The notes under the pieces are model-generated. The model did no database searches. It was not told the DNA's origin and saw nothing but the letters and a program-made list of their open reading frames with translations. From Deltaproteobacteria bacterium (GTDB lineage: Bacteria > Desulfobacterota > Syntrophobacteria > Syntrophobacterales > Syntrophobacteraceae), in the NCBI GenBank assembly GCA_021777755.1, contig JAJYDE010000002.1, positions 1-64,000 on the forward strand: a DNA stretch of 64,000 nt, in the 5' to 3' direction. Position 1 is the stretch's first letter. The number at the start of each line of letters is the position of its first letter. Shown here one piece after another: positions 61,851 to 64,000 of this stretch. Made by a program: the position numbers and the translations under genes.

Positions 61851-62079
61851 CGCAGGCGTCGTCCCTTCTTCTTTCATCGAGCAGCTCCGCGGCAAGGGAG
61901 GTCTCCGCCTTGAGCATTCCCCGCAAACCCTTCACGGGCTCCTCCGGCAACGGGACGATCTCCATGTGGTTTTCCACAATCCGGAGCAGCAATTTCCTGC
62001 CGGCTCCTATTCCCAGCTTTTCTCGAAACTCTTTGGGGATAACGATCTGACCTTTGGATGATGCTTTTACTATCGGCAT
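61831..62079 (-). CDS. vapB: AbrB/SpoVT-type antitoxin (VapB)
   Basis: An 82-residue swapped-hairpin AbrB protein. ATG 62079 gives MPIVKASSKGQIVIPKEFRE, KLGIGAGRKLLLRIVENHME; AGGAGG lies about ten bases upstream. The S-x-K-G-Q-I-V-I-P-K-E-x-R motif is diagnostic. The C-terminal part (LPEEPVKGLRGMLKAETSLA) wraps the toxin. It heads the string of overlapping genes vapB, vapC, recombinase fragment, DUF4258 toxin, YgiT antitoxin, all minus strand. Confidence 0.92.
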   Translation of the reverse strand: MPIVKASSKGQIVIPKEFREKLGIGAGRKLLLRIVENHMEIVPLPEEPVKGLRGMLKAETSLAAELLDERRRDDACDEKRHI

Positions 62080-62155
62080 GTTTATCTTACCTCCTTTCAC
62101 CCAATCCTACATTTACTGCCTCAGTATAACAAAAAATGGAGGCGCCGGCGAAAGA

Positions 62156-62966
62156 TCATGCCTTTTTCACTCGGGAAGAAAGCGGCCGGGCGTCTTCGTG
62201 GTCGAATCGTCTCTCGAATTCCGCCCATGCGGTTTCATAATCGGCCTCCCGGTCGCACTTGTCGAAGGGGGCAACATAGGTGATCGTTCTCTCCCGAGGT
62301 CCGCCCGGGAAGGGTGTCGTCCATGATGGTCCGGGAGACGGTCCCGCTCTTCCTGTTTTTGATGGGCTCCCACTCGGGCCTGGAAAAGCCGACGCCGGGG
62401 AGGCCCTTGCTTGCCGTGAACACGATGCGGCCGTTTTGATCGTACCAGGTGTCGGCCTCCTTTTGTCGAAGAACGGGGAACTGGACCCGGTAGATGGTCT
62501 TCAGTTCCTCCAGCGTAAGGCCCAATGCCATGGATGTGAGAACATCGATTTCGACGAGAGCCTGCCGGCGCTCGTAGTCGGTCCGTAGGGCGCAATTGCG
62601 GGTCCACTCGGGCGTGAGATTGGCGAATTTGGCGTTGTCGAGGCGGGGGTCGTCTTTGGTCCAGCGGTCTGAGCAAAAATCCTTTTTGAAAGCCTCCGCC
62701 CAGAGCTTGGCGAATTGAGTTGTAAGGAATGTAAGCATGAGCGTGCGGACCACCGAATAGGCACACATATTACTGGTTGATGGAAGTGGTAATTGTTTTG
62801 CCAAATCGTTTCGCAGATCGCTCTTACCTGTACTCTTTATAAAAAAATCGAACGGCAAAGACATCCATAGGCTCGCCAGGTAGAGTATCTTCGATGTATC
62901 GCGGAGCGCTTCGCTGAATACACTATCGCTATGGCCGGATTGAGGGGGTATTATTGAACCTTGCAC
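62156..62966 (-). pseudogene. Eco57I-like adenine-specific DNA methyltransferase, C-terminal fragment
   Basis: About 270 codons in two frames. From 62966: LPFDFFIKSTGKSDLRNDLA, CALRTDYERRQALVEIDVLT, SMALGLTLEELKTIYRVQFP, ADTWYDQNGRIVFTASKGLP. Then at about 62315 one G is missing relative to the conserved frame, after which the rest reads PRERTITYVAPFDKCDREAD, YETAWAEFERRFDHEDARPL to the stop at 62156. The segments match the C-terminal portion of large Eco57I/type IIG-like N6-adenine methyltransferases. The catalytic domain is missing upstream, so this is a remnant of a defence gene. The left boundary lies near 62990. Confidence 0.7.
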
Positions 62967-63427
62967 AGTCCTCTCGCCTGACTGACTGCTCTGCTTGTGT
63001 TTATAATAATATTCAGTAACGGAGCCCGGGCTCTACGCTCCCCGCCACTCTCTCAATCCACAACCCGTCCACACCTTTTTTCCCCTTCTGATTGCCGTTT
63101 CTATTGCCGCCCCTATTTGCCGCTTCTGGCCGCCGCTTTGCACCTCCAAACCCCTCCGTGATATAAAACCCCCCGCGGAGTCCACGGTTATCGGCGCCCG
63201 GGCCTTTCCACCCAAGCTCCCGATGACAAGGGTTCTTTGAAAACTGAATGTTCGTTCCACTCCTCCGACCGCCATCCGGACACCCTCGCCCCGAGGCCGA
63301 GGCGCCCCCAGGCACCACTGTTCACCCCGGCCGCGCTCGCTACACCATTTTTTCACCCGCCCCCCCGTTCTATCGCCTATTTACGCGCCTCGGTCCAATC
63401 CCCCCGTTTTTCGACCTTTTTCCCCTT
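62967..63427. other. Accessory-region sequence with no supported gene
   Basis: About 460 bases. Minus-strand frames at 63013-63356 are Arg/Gly-rich without motifs and I do not call them. The window border of the mobile region is not visible. Confidence 0.5.
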
Positions 63428-63541
63428 GCTGTTACCATGCTGTTCCTGTGCTGTTAACCATGCTGTTACCCATGCTGTTATCTCCGCTGTTCCCATGCTG
63501 TTCCCATGCTGTTCCCATGCTGTTATTCCTGCTGTTATTTT
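63428..63541. repeat. Array of ten GCTGTT repeats, period 11-12 bp
   Basis: GCTGTT starts at 63428, 63439, 63450, 63462, 63474, 63486, 63497, 63508, 63519 and 63531. The unit is GCTGTT plus a variable CCAT-like tail (GCTGTTCCCAT is repeated three times exactly from 63497). The spacing of 11-12 bases is close to one DNA turn, which is typical for iteron-like or cooperative protein-binding arrays. No gene is assigned. Confidence 0.75.
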
Positions 63542-64000
63542 TTACCCAATAATGCTTAAATACACGTTAAATCAGCATGATAGACAAATCAACAAAAAAT
63601 AAATTTTTCAATTATCAGCGCGCGACGCTCCCCGCATTGGCCGTAATTGCAAAACCGGCGATGCATGTCCTCCTTGAATTTGCGCCGGCCCCGCGCTCGC
63701 ACATCCCAAAACACCATCCGCTCGCAAACCAAATTCCCCACCGCCATCTTTCGCCGATTCAAAATGGCGGATTGCCCCCAGCCCCGCCCGCGCCATTTTC
63801 GCCTTGCCCGGAGGGAACAAAAAGAGTATTTGGTTTAAACACGACATGTGACGTCATGAAATGCGAGCGGTATACTTTTTGGGTGCTCATGGACAATCAT
63901 AGACGACATCAAATGTTTGCCGCCTCAAAACACCGCCTTCACTCCGGGGGGGGATTTCCCTGAGGCCTGCCGACAACTTGCCTGCAATCTCCAAACCGAA
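63542..64000. other. Window end, no supported gene
   Basis: About 460 bases. A plus-strand frame (63577-63963) and minus-strand frames exist, but none has recognisable domains. AT-rich sequence (TACCCAATAATGCTTAAATACACG and a run of T/A around 63530-63610) directly follows the GCTGTT array, which may matter if the array is an origin-type site. Confidence 0.4.

Noticed and set aside
63013-63356. Minus-strand frames after the methyltransferase fragment
   Set aside because: Low-complexity Gly/Arg-rich translation, no motif, no ribosome binding site.
63428-63541. GCTGTT array as a CRISPR array
   Set aside because: Period is only 11-12 bp with no unique spacers; not a CRISPR structure.

Overview
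The window looks like chromosomal DNA, on average GC-rich, from a sulfate-reducing Desulfobacterota (deltaproteobacterium), possibly near Syntrophobacterales. The strongest evidence is a complete dsrMKJOP membrane redox complex operon (about 49.5-54.7 kb) preceded by an RsbRD-domain gene. Supporting features are two Mla-type ABC lipid-transport loci, GspA/GspB-type secretion helpers, a NifA-like sigma54 activator, an AMP-forming acyl-CoA synthetase, and many GTG/TTG starts that overlap the stop of the gene before. The genus is an inference, because no rRNA is present.

Layout. 0-9.6 kb: Old Yellow Enzyme (5' cut by the window), cupin, Cys-rich protein, sigma54 activator, small HTH protein, NarL-type response regulator, gspA-gspB-like pair, U32 peptidase-like protein. 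8.8-15.1 kb (minus strand): a tightly coupled eight-gene operon encoding SpoIIE phosphatase, RsbW-like kinase, STAS protein, MlaE (frameshifted), MlaF, MlaD, TPR lipoprotein and ComF. A complete phosphatase/kinase/STAS partner-switching module is therefore built into an Mla lipid transporter operon. 15.6-17.5 kb: a decayed Tn3-family transposon with a truncated tnpA, a broken phosphoribosyltransferase, a SLOG-like protein, a serine recombinase and one intact terminal inverted repeat. 17.5-31.6 kb: SDR, glycogen branching enzyme, DUF1828-like protein, outer-membrane porin, a FecR-domain protein with a duplicated Pro-rich tail, acyl-CoA synthetase, recN, a large hybrid histidine-kinase-type sensor, queD. 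31.9-37.3 kb: tRNA-Met, then an accessory island holding a type III restriction-enzyme fragment, a broken MmgE/PrpD gene, an ABM-family protein, an intact quinol-type nitric oxide reductase and an IS66 transposase remnant. 37.4-49.2 kb: IHF/HU, a second Mla locus with STAS fused to MlaE, a DnaA-like protein split into two reading frames with a degenerate Walker B, a 50-residue membrane protein, DUF3795, proS, hsp20, htpX, purA. 49.4-55.3 kb: dsr operon with a strong terminator. 55.8-59.1 kb: VOC protein, aspartyl protease with PDZ-like end, Cys-rich secreted protein, pyrR. 59.2-64 kb: tRNA-Gly followed by a mobile-type region with a Csx10/RAMP-like gene, two toxin-antitoxin pairs around a truncated tyrosine recombinase, a broken adenine methyltransferase fragment, and an array of ten GCTGTT repeats at 11-12 bp period.

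The most interesting candidates are the partner-switching/Mla operon, the split DnaA-like protein, the Tn3 passenger pair (phosphoribosyltransferase plus SLOG-like protein), the overlapping string of toxin-antitoxin and recombinase genes, and the helically phased GCTGTT array. All functions are inferred from motifs read by eye; no database search was run.
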